Assembly: GCF_016428875.1 (NCBI RefSeq)
Contig: NZ_JAELTO010000001.1
Coordinates: 57,973 to 121,972 of the forward strand
Length of the DNA: 64,000 bases
Direction: 5' to 3'
Source: Xylophilus sp. ASV27
GTDB taxonomy: Bacteria; Pseudomonadota; Gammaproteobacteria; Burkholderiales; Burkholderiaceae_C
Part shown: in pieces, positions 8,882 to 16,459 of the stretch
Layout of the letters: each line of letters starts with the position of its first letter
How positions within the stretch are numbered: the first letter of the stretch is position 1
Position numbers and translations under genes: made by a program
Notes under the pieces: generated by a model
Seen by the model: only the letters and a program-made list of their open reading frames with translations
The model's database searches: none
What the model was told of the DNA's origin: nothing

Positions 8882-10032
8882 CCCTCCACACACTCCTCGA
8901 CTACGACACCCTGCGCTTCATCTGGTGGCTGCTGATCGGCGTGCTGCTGGTGGGCTTCGCCGTGACCGACGGCTTCGACCTGGGCAGTGGCATGCTGCTG
9001 CCTTTTGCGGCGCGCAACGACATCGAGCGCCGCGTCGTCATCAACAGCGTGGGGCCGGTGTGGGAAGGCAACCAGGTGTGGCTGATCCTGGGCGGCGGCG
9101 CGGTCTTCGCGGCGTGGCCGCAGCTGTACGCGGTGTCGTTCTCGGGCTTCTACCTGGCGATGTTCGTGATTCTCACGGCGCTGATCCTGCGGCCGGTGGC
9201 TTTCAAGTTCCGCAGCAAGCGCGAGTCGCCGCAATGGCGCGCGCGCTGGGACTGGGTGCTGTTCTTCAGCGGCTTCGTGCCCGCGCTGATCTGCGGCGTG
9301 GCCGTGGGCAACGTGCTGCAGGGCGTGCCGTTCCGCTTCAACGCCGACATGCACATCTTCTACGACGGCGGCTTCTTCGGCCTGCTCAATCCGTTCGCGG
9401 TGCTGTGCGGGCTGGTGTCGGTGGCCATGCTGGTGATGCACGGCGCGGCGTGGCTGCTGCTCAAGACCGCCGGCCCGGTCGCCGAGCGTGCACGCACCTG
9501 CGGCATGGTCGCCGCGGTGCTCACCATCGTGCTGTATGCGCTGGCCGGCGTTCTGCTGGGCGCGAGCATCGGCGGCTACCGCATCAGCAGCGTGATCGAC
9601 ACGGTGGGGCCGTCCAACCCGATGCTCAAGACCGTCGAACTGCACGCCGGCGCATGGACCGCCAACTACGCGGCGCACCCCTGGACGCTGGCGGCCCCGG
9701 TGGCCGGCTTCGTCGGCGCCCTGGGCGCGCTGCTGGGCCTCGCGCTGCGCCGCCCGGTGCTCGCGCTGACGACGGCGGCGCTGGGCATCGCCGGCATCAT
9801 CCTGAGCGTGGGGGCGTCGATGTTCCCGTTCATCCTGCCCTCGTCGATCGACCCGCGCGCCAGCCTCACGGTGTGGGATTCGTCGTCGAGCCATCTCACG
9901 CTGTTCATCATGCTGGTGGTCACGGCGTTCTTCATTCCCATCATCGTGGCCTACACCAGTTGGGTCTATCACGTGCTCTGGGGCAAGGTCGACGAACAAG
10001 CCATCCGCGACGAGAGCGGACACGCCTACTGA
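8878..10032 (+). CDS. cydB: cytochrome bd ubiquinol oxidase subunit II
   Basis: A 384-residue multi-span partner of CydA. It has the characteristic start (DYDTLRFIWWLLIGVLLVGFAVTDGFDLG), GPVWEGNQVWLILGGG and a C-terminal IIVAYTSWVYHVLWGKV. The ATG at 8878 overlaps the cydA stop. The frame is open much further upstream inside cydA, but that part is a shadow. cydX follows 18 bases later behind a strong GGAGG site. Confidence 0.96.
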   Translation: MTLHTLLDYDTLRFIWWLLIGVLLVGFAVTDGFDLGSGMLLPFAARNDIERRVVINSVGPVWEGNQVWLILGGGAVFAAWPQLYAVSFSGFYLAMFVILTALILRPVAFKFRSKRESPQWRARWDWVLFFSGFVPALICGVAVGNVLQGVPFRFNADMHIFYDGGFFGLLNPFAVLCGLVSVAMLVMHGAAWLLLKTAGPVAERARTCGMVAAVLTIVLYALAGVLLGASIGGYRISSVIDTVGPSNPMLKTVELHAGAWTANYAAHPWTLAAPVAGFVGALGALLGLALRRPVLALTTAALGIAGIILSVGASMFPFILPSSIDPRASLTVWDSSSSHLTLFIMLVVTAFFIPIIVAYTSWVYHVLWGKVDEQAIRDESGHAY

Positions 10033-10050
10033 ACGAACGGAGGAAAAAAG

Positions 10051-10200
10051 ATGTGGTACTTCGCCTGGATCCTCGGCCTGCCGCTGGCAGCCGCATTCGC
10101 CGTGCTCAACGCCATGTGGTACGAACTCATGGACGACGACGCCGTGCGCAAGGCCAAGCTCGAAACGCCTGAGTCGTCGCAGGGGCAGGAGCGTTTGTAA
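10051..10200 (+). CDS. cydX: cytochrome bd oxidase small subunit CydX
   Basis: A 49-residue single-span protein beginning MWYFAWILGLPLAAAFAVLN and then WYEL, the hallmark of CydX, which stabilises heme binding in the CydAB complex. It starts after GGAGGAAAAAAG, 18 bases past the cydB stop. The C-terminal half is charged. It is short and easily missed in annotation. Confidence 0.93.
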   Translation: MWYFAWILGLPLAAAFAVLNAMWYELMDDDAVRKAKLETPESSQGQERL

Positions 10201-10209
10201 GCCCTCAGG

Positions 10210-10228
10210 GCGGCGCGAGCCGCTCTTT
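10210..10228 (+). terminator. candidate weak terminator after cydX
   Basis: GCGGC, a GCGA loop and GCCGC, then TCTTT, 9 bases after the cydX stop and between convergent genes. The T-run is short, so it may only be a hairpin. Confidence 0.35.
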
Positions 10229-10254
10229 CCCCGGGTTCCCGCGTGCCGGCAGCG

Positions 10255-10839
10255 TCAGTCGGCCGCGGGGCTTTTCTTTTTCGACGCGCCGCCGGTGATC
10301 CGGTCCTTGAGCGTCAGCACCTTGGTCACGGTCGCGCCCATGCCCATGAGCTGCATGGCGGTCTCGGGCGCGAGCCGCTGCACGTCGTCGAACCATTTCA
10401 TGAGCCGGTCGATCAGGTCGTGCATCTCGCGCATGCGCGCCTGGGCGTGGCGCTCGGCGTCGTTCGTCGGCGACTCGAGCAGGGCGTTGCGCAGCATCGA
10501 CAGCGTGGGTTCGATCTCGCGCCGCCGCCGCTCCTCGGCCAGCACCCGGAAGATTTCCCATACGTCCGCCGGCGCCTCGAAGTATTCGCGCCGGTCGCCC
10601 GCGCGATGCCGCAGGTGCACGAGGCGCCACGCCTGCAGTTCCTTCAGGCCCATGCTGACGTTCGAGCGCGAGAACTCGAGCAGCTCGGCGATCTCGTCGG
10701 CGTTGAGCGCGCGCTCTGACAGAAACAGCAGCGCATAGATCTGCCCGACGGTGCGGTTGATGCCCCACTTGCTGCCCATTTCGCCGAAGTGGGCGACAAA
10801 CTGGCGGTTCAGCGGAGGGAGTTCGGTGGAGGACGCCAT
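10255..10839 (-). CDS. GbsR/MarR family transcriptional regulator
   Basis: A 194-residue DNA-binding protein with a winged-helix region in the first ~90 residues (QIYALLFLSERALNADEIAELLEFSRSNVSMGLKELQ) followed by helical dimerisation sequence, and a Lys-rich tail. GbsR-type proteins are MarR-like repressors, often of transport or stress genes. ATG 10839 was chosen because the family similarity starts there; upstream in-frame residues run through the operator-like palindrome. It converges on cydX, and the shared palindrome (3785-3802 and 10868-10885) suggests that it controls the cyd operon and itself. This link is inference. Confidence 0.88.
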   Translation of the reverse strand: MASSTELPPLNRQFVAHFGEMGSKWGINRTVGQIYALLFLSERALNADEIAELLEFSRSNVSMGLKELQAWRLVHLRHRAGDRREYFEAPADVWEIFRVLAEERRRREIEPTLSMLRNALLESPTNDAERHAQARMREMHDLIDRLMKWFDDVQRLAPETAMQLMGMGATVTKVLTLKDRITGGASKKKSPAAD

Positions 10840-10867
10840 GCGCGGATTGTCGCGCGGATCGCTGTAC

Positions 10868-10885
10868 TTACGGAAATTTCTGAAA
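10868..10885. promoter_or_regulatory. imperfect palindrome upstream of the GbsR/MarR gene
   Basis: TTACGGAAATTTCTGAAA, 29 bases upstream of the regulator's ATG. It resembles the perfect palindrome before cydD in half-site (TTACTGAAA against TTTCTGAAA) and in total length (18). It is a candidate autoregulatory operator. Confidence 0.5.
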
Positions 10886-10912
10886 ATTCGATGCAGCCAG
10901 CGGCGCCGCGCG

Positions 10913-11857
10913 CTACCGGCGCGCCTGCCGCTTCTCCAGCACACGGATCAGCGCATGCCACATGCCCCAGCCGAGCGCCAGCATGCCGATGGCGAACAGG
11001 GCATAGGAGATGCGCCAGTCGATGCCCTGGGTCATCATGCTGAATTCGGACATGCCGCCGATGCCCGCGATCAGGTTGAGCGGCAGGAAGACGATGTTGA
11101 TCAGCGTCAGCTTCTTGAGCAGGATGCTCACGTTGTTGCCGATGACCGTGCCGCGCGCATCCATCAGGCCGGACACCACCTCGCTGTGGATGCGGGCCTG
11201 GCGCGCGCACTGCTGGTTGTCCATGGCCACGTCGTTCAGCAGTTCGATCTGCGCCAGCGTGAAGTCCAGCCGGTCGAGGTGGGCCTGCAGCTTGGCCAGC
11301 ACGGCGCTGTTGGCCTCGATGGCGTCGATGTAGTAGATCAGGCTCTCGCCCAGCGCCAGCATCTGCAGCAGGTACTGGTTTTCCGTCGAACTGGTGATCT
11401 TGTCGCCCAGTTCGGCCGTGATCTGCTTGATCGCCTTGAGGTGGCCCAGGTAGTGCTGCACGGTCTGGTCCAGCAGGTGCAGGAAGACGTCGCTTCCGCT
11501 GCCGCAGCCCTGGCAGTTCTGCGCCGCCAGCACGGGAACGCTGCCGTCGGTCACCACCCCCAGGCGGCCCTGGCGCAGGAACAGGCCCATGGAGCCGACG
11601 TCGAAGCGCAACTGCGCGGCGACGGAGACGTTCTGCGGCTGCTTCCAGATGATCGACAGGCAACCGGGCGCGAAATCGACGCGCGCCAGTTCGTCGGCGT
11701 CCAGCGCGCCGGCCAGGTTGCGTGCATCGATGCCCAGTTGCGCGATGGCGGCCCGCTGCTCATCGGCGTGCGGCGCTTCGTAGAGCGAGACATCCGGGGT
11801 CTGGCCGGGTGCTGCAATGGCGGCACGGCCGTCGAGCAGTACGTAGTGGGTGTTCAT
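10913..11857 (-). CDS. CorA-family-like divalent cation transporter
   Basis: A 314-residue protein with a soluble N-terminal domain, long helices (about 130-240), and two C-terminal membrane segments (INIVFLPLNLIAGIGGM and YALFAIGMLALGWGMWHAL). This is the CorA/ZntB topology. The loop between them reads GGMSEFSMM where classic CorA has GMN, so the selectivity motif is altered (about residue 267). Start ATG 11857 overlaps the stop of the GNAT/C39 gene by ATGA, so it is translationally coupled to that enzyme. Transport of Mg2+, Ni2+ or Zn2+ is possible; the substrate is uncertain because of the GMS motif. Confidence 0.8.
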   Translation of the reverse strand: MNTHYVLLDGRAAIAAPGQTPDVSLYEAPHADEQRAAIAQLGIDARNLAGALDADELARVDFAPGCLSIIWKQPQNVSVAAQLRFDVGSMGLFLRQGRLGVVTDGSVPVLAAQNCQGCGSGSDVFLHLLDQTVQHYLGHLKAIKQITAELGDKITSSTENQYLLQMLALGESLIYYIDAIEANSAVLAKLQAHLDRLDFTLAQIELLNDVAMDNQQCARQARIHSEVVSGLMDARGTVIGNNVSILLKKLTLINIVFLPLNLIAGIGGMSEFSMMTQGIDWRISYALFAIGMLALGWGMWHALIRVLEKRQARR

Positions 11858-12978
11858 GCCCGAGCGTCCTGCTTGTAGAGCACCACGGCCGCTGTCTGCC
11901 GGTGCCGGCCGTAGCGCGCGATGCGGCTGAACTCGTCCACGCTGATCGATATGCCTGGGTCGTCCTGCGCGGTGGTGGCGATCGGGTCGAGTATGCGGAA
12001 CACCGCGCCGTCGAAGCCCGTCACCACCACCCAGTGCGGCCCTTTTTCGCCGTGCAGGCGCCAGAGGCTGATCAGCACGACCGGCACGCCGCCTTGCCGC
12101 AGGTGGCTCGCGATCCGCTCGGGCGAGACCGGCGCGCTGAACACCGGCGCGGCGGTGGCCTCCAGCTCGGCGCGGAAGTCCGCCTCCACCAGTTCGATGA
12201 CCTCCTTCTTGCGCGGGTCGCGCACGCTGCCGATGAACAGGCGCGTGCCCGCTGGCGCGTAGACCTGGGCATGGAAGCCGCGCCGCACCGCCGCCATGGC
12301 CAGGCCGAAGGGGCCGCAGCCGCCGTGGCCCGCGGCCATGAAGACGGTGGTGGCCTCCCGCCACAGGCGGATCTCGGCGGTGCGGTCGATCCGGGTGCCC
12401 GGCTCCAGCGCCGCCATGGCCATCAGCAGTGCGCAGGGACCGCAACTGAAGTCCAGCGTCTGCGCGTAGTAGGGCGTGCGCAGGGCGGCCGACTGCGGCG
12501 CGGTGGCGATGTTCCACAGGGAGCGCTGCAGGCGCAGCGCATCCGCGCCATCTTCGTAGTAGTGGGCACGGCGCTCGAACTGCACGAAGCCGTGGTGCGC
12601 GAACAGGGCCTGGGCAGCGTGGTTGTCATGGCGCGTTTCCAGGCGCAGCACCGAGGCGCCGGTGGCGCGCGCGCGTTTGATCGCGGCCTCCAGCAGCGTG
12701 CGCGCCACGCCCCGGCCGCGGGCCGCGGCGGCCACCGCGATCGAATAGAGCCGGGCCACCGAGGTGCGCCTGCGGCACAGCAGCACCGAAGCTCCCGCGA
12801 TGCGTCCGCCCAGGCGGGCGACCATGACCGTGGCCGAATCGCTGGCGATCAGCCGATGCCAGCTGCGCAGGGAAATCCGGTCGCCGGCGAAGGTTTCGTT
12901 CTCGAGCTGCGCCAGCGCGGCGGCATCCTGCGCCGTGGCTGCCCGCAGGCTCGGCGGGGTCGGGCGCGGCTGATCCAT
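11854..12978 (-). CDS. GNAT acetyltransferase fused to a C39-like cysteine peptidase
   Basis: A 374-residue two-domain protein. Residues ~10-155 are a GNAT domain (acetyl-CoA loop around AAARGRGVARTLL, then FAHHGFVQFERRAHYY). Residues ~165-370 are peptidase C39-like, with a Cys in LDFSCGPCALLMA (~177), His in GPHWVVVTGF (~314) and Asp in RILDP (~327), so the catalytic triad looks intact. C39 enzymes usually cleave double-Gly leader peptides, but this one has no transporter domain. It sits between the RimK-like ligase and the CorA-like gene and overlaps the latter. A role in modifying and trimming a peptide or protein is an inference. Confidence 0.85.
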   Translation of the reverse strand: MDQPRPTPPSLRAATAQDAAALAQLENETFAGDRISLRSWHRLIASDSATVMVARLGGRIAGASVLLCRRRTSVARLYSIAVAAAARGRGVARTLLEAAIKRARATGASVLRLETRHDNHAAQALFAHHGFVQFERRAHYYEDGADALRLQRSLWNIATAPQSAALRTPYYAQTLDFSCGPCALLMAMAALEPGTRIDRTAEIRLWREATTVFMAAGHGGCGPFGLAMAAVRRGFHAQVYAPAGTRLFIGSVRDPRKKEVIELVEADFRAELEATAAPVFSAPVSPERIASHLRQGGVPVVLISLWRLHGEKGPHWVVVTGFDGAVFRILDPIATTAQDDPGISISVDEFSRIARYGRHRQTAAVVLYKQDARA

Positions 12979-12994
12979 GGCCTGCCTCGCGCGC

Positions 12995-14641
12995 TCACGC
13001 TGCGCCGAACAGAGGGACCACGCCCTTGCTGGCGCTGTGGAGGGGCGTGCGGCCCGGCGCATGTGCGACGGCCTGCGCGGCGGGAGCGCCGATGCGCTGC
13101 GGCGGCGACCCACCCGCCCCAGGCCCGGGTGCGACCAGCTTGGCGGCGCCGGCGCCCTGCACCTTGGGCAGGTCGCGGCGGGATTCGAACCGCTCCAGCA
13201 GGGTCCTCAGGATCTTGCGGTAGACGTTGTCGCCTTCGCGCGCGTCCTCGACGCCGGCGTCGAGATTGGGGTTGTCGTTGATCTCGATGACGAAGGGCCG
13301 GCCCTCGTGGACCTTGATGTCCACGCCGTAGAACCCGTCGCCCACCAGGCTGGCCGAGCGGCAGGCGGCCCGCAGCACCGCGGGCGGCACCTCGTCCAGC
13401 AGGATCGCATCGACGTGCCCTTCGACGGACTGGCCGTCCGACGAATGCTGGATGATCTGCCAGTGGTCCCGGCACATGTGGTACCGCGCCGCGAAAAGGG
13501 GCCGGCCATCGAGGATGCCGATGCGCCAGTCGAACGGCGTGTACATGAATTCCTGTACCAGGATGACGTCGGACTCCTTGAGCATCTCCTGCGCGATCGC
13601 CTGCAACTGCTGCGCGTCCTCGGCCTTCTTGACGCTACGGCTGAACGCTCCGTCCGGCACCTTCAGCACCACGGGGAAGGCCAGTTCGGCGCCGAATCCC
13701 GCCATGCTCTGCCGGCTCAGCATGTGGGTCCTGGGGGTGGCCACGCCGTTTTCCTTGAGCAGCTCGGCCAGGAAGGCCTTGTTGGTGCAGCGCAGGATCG
13801 AGGTCGGGTCGTCGATCACCGGCATTCCCTCGGACTGGGCCATGCGGGCGAACTGGAAGGTGTGGTGCGAGACGGCCGTGGTTTCGCGGATGAACAGCGC
13901 GTCGAACTGGGTCAGGCGCGAGAGATCCTTCTTCTCGATCAATTCGACCGAGATGTCCATCGACTCCGCGATGTCGGCAATGTGCTGCAGCGTGTCCAGG
14001 CTGGAGGGCGGCAGCGGGTCTTTCGGGTCATGCAGGATGGCCAGGTCCATGCGGTAGGTGCGCGGCCGCGCCACGGGCTTCCACGCGCGGCGGGTGAATT
14101 TCGACAGGCCGCGCAGCAAGGCCGCGTCGCGTTCCGGGCCCACGTCCCTGGGCTCCAGCGGGTGCAGCGCCGATACCTGCCAGCCGTCGGAGGTCTCCAG
14201 GCGCTCCAGTTCGATTTCGAGCAGCGGACAACGGAATATCTCGAAGCTCCTGCGCGCCAGCGCCGCGAGCTGCGGATCTTCGATCTCGCCAAAGAACACG
14301 TGCAGGGTCAGGCTCTTGACCGACTTCGGCACTTCCTTCAGCGGCCCGACCAGCCGGTTGAGCGAAGGCAGGGACACCGCCTGCAGCTTCTTGCGCTGCA
14401 GATCGAGAATGGTCTCCACGCTGGGAGTCACCCGGTCTCCGCGCGCTTCGGCCAGCAGCGAGCAGTAATAACCAATACTCAGATAACTGTAGCTGCGGCA
14501 GAGGTTGATTACCTTCCCCGGTCTTTTGCGTATTCGGGAGCCGCCCGATATAAAGGCTTCGGCCGTGGTGATTTCGATGTCGGCGTCATTCCACCGGAAA
14601 TCGGAAAGTTTCTCCACCACCACCAGATGATTTGAGTCCAC
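12995..14641 (-). CDS. RimK family ATP-grasp ligase
   Basis: A 548-residue protein: an N-terminal RimK-associated domain (residues ~1-190, with VINLCRSYSYLSIGYYCSLLAEARG), then ATP-grasp from about residue 200 (DLAILHDPKD ... VILVQEFMYTPFDWRIGILDG) ending in the metal site VIEINDNPNLDAG (~456), and a Pro/Ala-rich tail. RimK-type enzymes add amino acids, often glutamate, to a carboxylate. It starts with GTG 14641, two bases after the stop of the small membrane protein and behind AGGAAA. It is followed at 16 bases by the GNAT/C39 gene. E. coli RimK is about 300 residues, so this is the long RimK-like subfamily; its substrate is unknown. Confidence 0.87.
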   Translation of the reverse strand: MDSNHLVVVEKLSDFRWNDADIEITTAEAFISGGSRIRKRPGKVINLCRSYSYLSIGYYCSLLAEARGDRVTPSVETILDLQRKKLQAVSLPSLNRLVGPLKEVPKSVKSLTLHVFFGEIEDPQLAALARRSFEIFRCPLLEIELERLETSDGWQVSALHPLEPRDVGPERDAALLRGLSKFTRRAWKPVARPRTYRMDLAILHDPKDPLPPSSLDTLQHIADIAESMDISVELIEKKDLSRLTQFDALFIRETTAVSHHTFQFARMAQSEGMPVIDDPTSILRCTNKAFLAELLKENGVATPRTHMLSRQSMAGFGAELAFPVVLKVPDGAFSRSVKKAEDAQQLQAIAQEMLKESDVILVQEFMYTPFDWRIGILDGRPLFAARYHMCRDHWQIIQHSSDGQSVEGHVDAILLDEVPPAVLRAACRSASLVGDGFYGVDIKVHEGRPFVIEINDNPNLDAGVEDAREGDNVYRKILRTLLERFESRRDLPKVQGAGAAKLVAPGPGAGGSPPQRIGAPAAQAVAHAPGRTPLHSASKGVVPLFGAA

Positions 14642-14643
14642 GA

Positions 14644-14844
14644 TTATTTCCTGCGTTTGGAAGTTTCAGTGGGCAAGAATATCCTGCGCCTGGCGCGGGC
14701 ATCGAACCAGTCCATGGCCCGCTGTCCGCATTGGCAGAATGCCACGAAGCCCAGCACCACGATGAGAATGAAGCCTATGTCCTGAAAAATGGAGTCCACA
14801 GAGGTATTCGGCCGTTCTGAAGCCGCCACTGTAATCCTGCGCAA
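14644..14844 (-). CDS. small single-span membrane protein coupled to the RimK-like gene
   Basis: A 66-residue frame (TTG 14844; GTG 14829 and GTG 14796 are alternative starts). It has one membrane helix (DIGFILIVVLGFVAFCQCG), then MDWFDARARRR and a Lys/Arg-rich end. Its TAA lies 2 bases before the RimK-like GTG, and its last codons hold that gene's Shine-Dalgarno (AGGAAA), which argues that it is translated. I do not recognise a family. It could be a membrane anchor or a substrate peptide for the downstream enzymes. Confidence 0.5.
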   Translation of the reverse strand: MRRITVAASERPNTSVDSIFQDIGFILIVVLGFVAFCQCGQRAMDWFDARARRRIFLPTETSKRRK

Positions 14845-14996
14845 GACCGGCGATGTAAATTTCTCATAAATTCAGGCAGCCGCCCCGGCGGGAATGCTGG
14901 AAATTTACGAAGAATTTATGTCCAGGCGCATTTTGGATACGGAGAATTTGCGGGCCAGGCGCGAATATCCCCGGGCGGGGAGACCGCCCGAACCAT

Positions 14997-15413
14997 ATGA
15001 ACGACGTCGAGATTTCCTTTGCCCCGAGCCCCCAGGACCTGCAGCAGCTCGCCGCGGCCGTCATCCGCCACGACCGCGCCTCCATCGGCGCCGGCAGCCC
15101 CCAGCCGCTGGCATGCTGGCTGCGGGAAGACGGCCGGCTGGTGGGCGGCGCATCCGGCCGCATGGAGCTGCGGCGGCTCTACGTGGAGTTCCTGTGGGTC
15201 GATGGCGAGCGCCGCGCTCAGGGCCTGGGTGGGCGACTGCTGCTCAACATCGAGCAGGCGGCGCGCGGCGTGGGCTGCACCGAGTGCCTGATCGAGTCGC
15301 TCTCCGGCGCCACCGCTGCCTTCTACCGGCGCGCCGGGTACCGCGACCATGCCTTCATCGAAGACTACATCCCGGGGCTTTCGCTCTACGTGCTGCTCAA
15401 GAACCTGGCCTGA
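14997..15413 (+). CDS. GNAT family N-acetyltransferase
   Basis: A 138-residue single-domain GNAT. The acetyl-CoA-binding segment is ERRAQGLGGRLLLNIEQAA, followed by ATAAFYRRAGYRDHAFIEDYIPG, which matches the C-terminal beta-bulge of the family. It is divergent from the small-membrane-protein/RimK operon, with an AT-richer 150-base spacer between them. The acceptor substrate is unknown. A reversed paired-hairpin repeat begins 15 bases after the stop. Confidence 0.85.
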   Translation: MNDVEISFAPSPQDLQQLAAAVIRHDRASIGAGSPQPLACWLREDGRLVGGASGRMELRRLYVEFLWVDGERRAQGLGGRLLLNIEQAARGVGCTECLIESLSGATAAFYRRAGYRDHAFIEDYIPGLSLYVLLKNLA

Positions 15414-15427
15414 GCGCGGAACGCTTT

Positions 15428-15469
15428 GCTATTGATTGAATAGCGGCATGCCTAGGTAGAATCTGGGCT
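15428..15469 (-). repeat. paired-hairpin intergenic repeat, copy D (reversed)
   Basis: GCTAT, seven bases, ATAGC at 15428-15444, then CCTAGGTAGAATCTGGGCT at 15451-15469. This is the reverse order of copies A and B. It lies between the GNAT stop and ylqF. Confidence 0.65.
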
Positions 15470-15513
15470 TCGCCGGTATTTTCCGGAGTTTTCCCGCAGA
15501 AAGAACGCTTCGC

Positions 15514-16455
15514 ATGGCCATCCAGTGGTTTCCCGGTCACATGCATGTGACCAAGAAGGCCATCACCGAGCGCGTGAAGGACATCGACGTGGTGATCGAG
15601 GTGCTGGACGCGCGCATGCCCGGCTCCAGCGCCAACCCGCTGCTGGCCGAGCTGACCGCAGGGCGCCCCGCGCTCAAGGTGCTCAACAAGCAGGACCTGG
15701 CCGACCCGGCGCGCACCGGGCAGTGGCTGGCCCACTACAACGCCGTGCCCGATACCCGCGCCATCGCGCTCGATGCCAGCCAGGCGGCGCCGGCGCGGCA
15801 GATCACCGCGGCCTGCCACGCGCTGGCGCCGCTGCGCGGCGGCATGGCCAAGCCGATGCGGGTGCTGATCTGCGGCGTGCCCAACGTCGGCAAATCGACC
15901 CTGATCAACACCCTGACCGGTGGGCGCAAGGCCAGGACCGGCGACGAGGCCGGCATCACCAGGCTGGAGCAGCGCATCGTGCTGGCCGACGACTTCTACC
16001 TGTGGGACACGCCGGGCATGCTGTGGCCGCGCATCGCCGTGGCGCAGAGCGGCTACAAGCTCGCCGCCGCCGGCGCGGTGGGGCGCAATGCCTACGACGA
16101 GGAAGAGGTGGCGCTCGAATTCCTGAACTACGTCAAGCAGCCCTACGCCGCCCTGCTGCAGGCGCGCTTCCGGCTACCGGGCGACGCGGCGCGGATCGCG
16201 GCGCTGAAGGACGAGGAGCTGCTGGAGGCCATCGGCCGCCAGCGCGGCGCACTGCAGGGCAAGGGCCGGGTCAGCCTGCAGAAGGCGGCGGAGATCGTGA
16301 TCCAGGAATTCCGCAACGCCACGCTTGGCCGCATCACGCTGGAGGCGCCCGGGGAGTTCGCCGCCTGGCACGCCGAAGGCCAGCGCCTGGATGCCGAGCG
16401 CCTGGCAAGAAAGGCCGCGCGGGCCGAGCGCAACAAGAAGGAGCCGGCCGGCTGA
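15514..16455 (+). CDS. ylqF: ribosome biogenesis GTPase YlqF (RbgA-like)
   Basis: A 313-residue circularly permuted GTPase, recognised by its motif order: G4 (VLNKQDLADP, ~residue 55) comes before G1 (GVPNVGKST, ~125) and G3 (DTPGML, ~166). The N-terminus (MAIQWFPGHMHVTKKAI) is typical. RbgA/YlqF acts in late assembly of the 50S ribosomal subunit. The C-terminal helical domain ends in basic residues. The CLC gene starts 4 bases after its stop, so they may be co-transcribed, although their functions seem unrelated. Confidence 0.93.
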   Translation: MAIQWFPGHMHVTKKAITERVKDIDVVIEVLDARMPGSSANPLLAELTAGRPALKVLNKQDLADPARTGQWLAHYNAVPDTRAIALDASQAAPARQITAACHALAPLRGGMAKPMRVLICGVPNVGKSTLINTLTGGRKARTGDEAGITRLEQRIVLADDFYLWDTPGMLWPRIAVAQSGYKLAAAGAVGRNAYDEEEVALEFLNYVKQPYAALLQARFRLPGDAARIAALKDEELLEAIGRQRGALQGKGRVSLQKAAEIVIQEFRNATLGRITLEAPGEFAAWHAEGQRLDAERLARKAARAERNKKEPAG

Positions 16456-16459
16456 GCCC

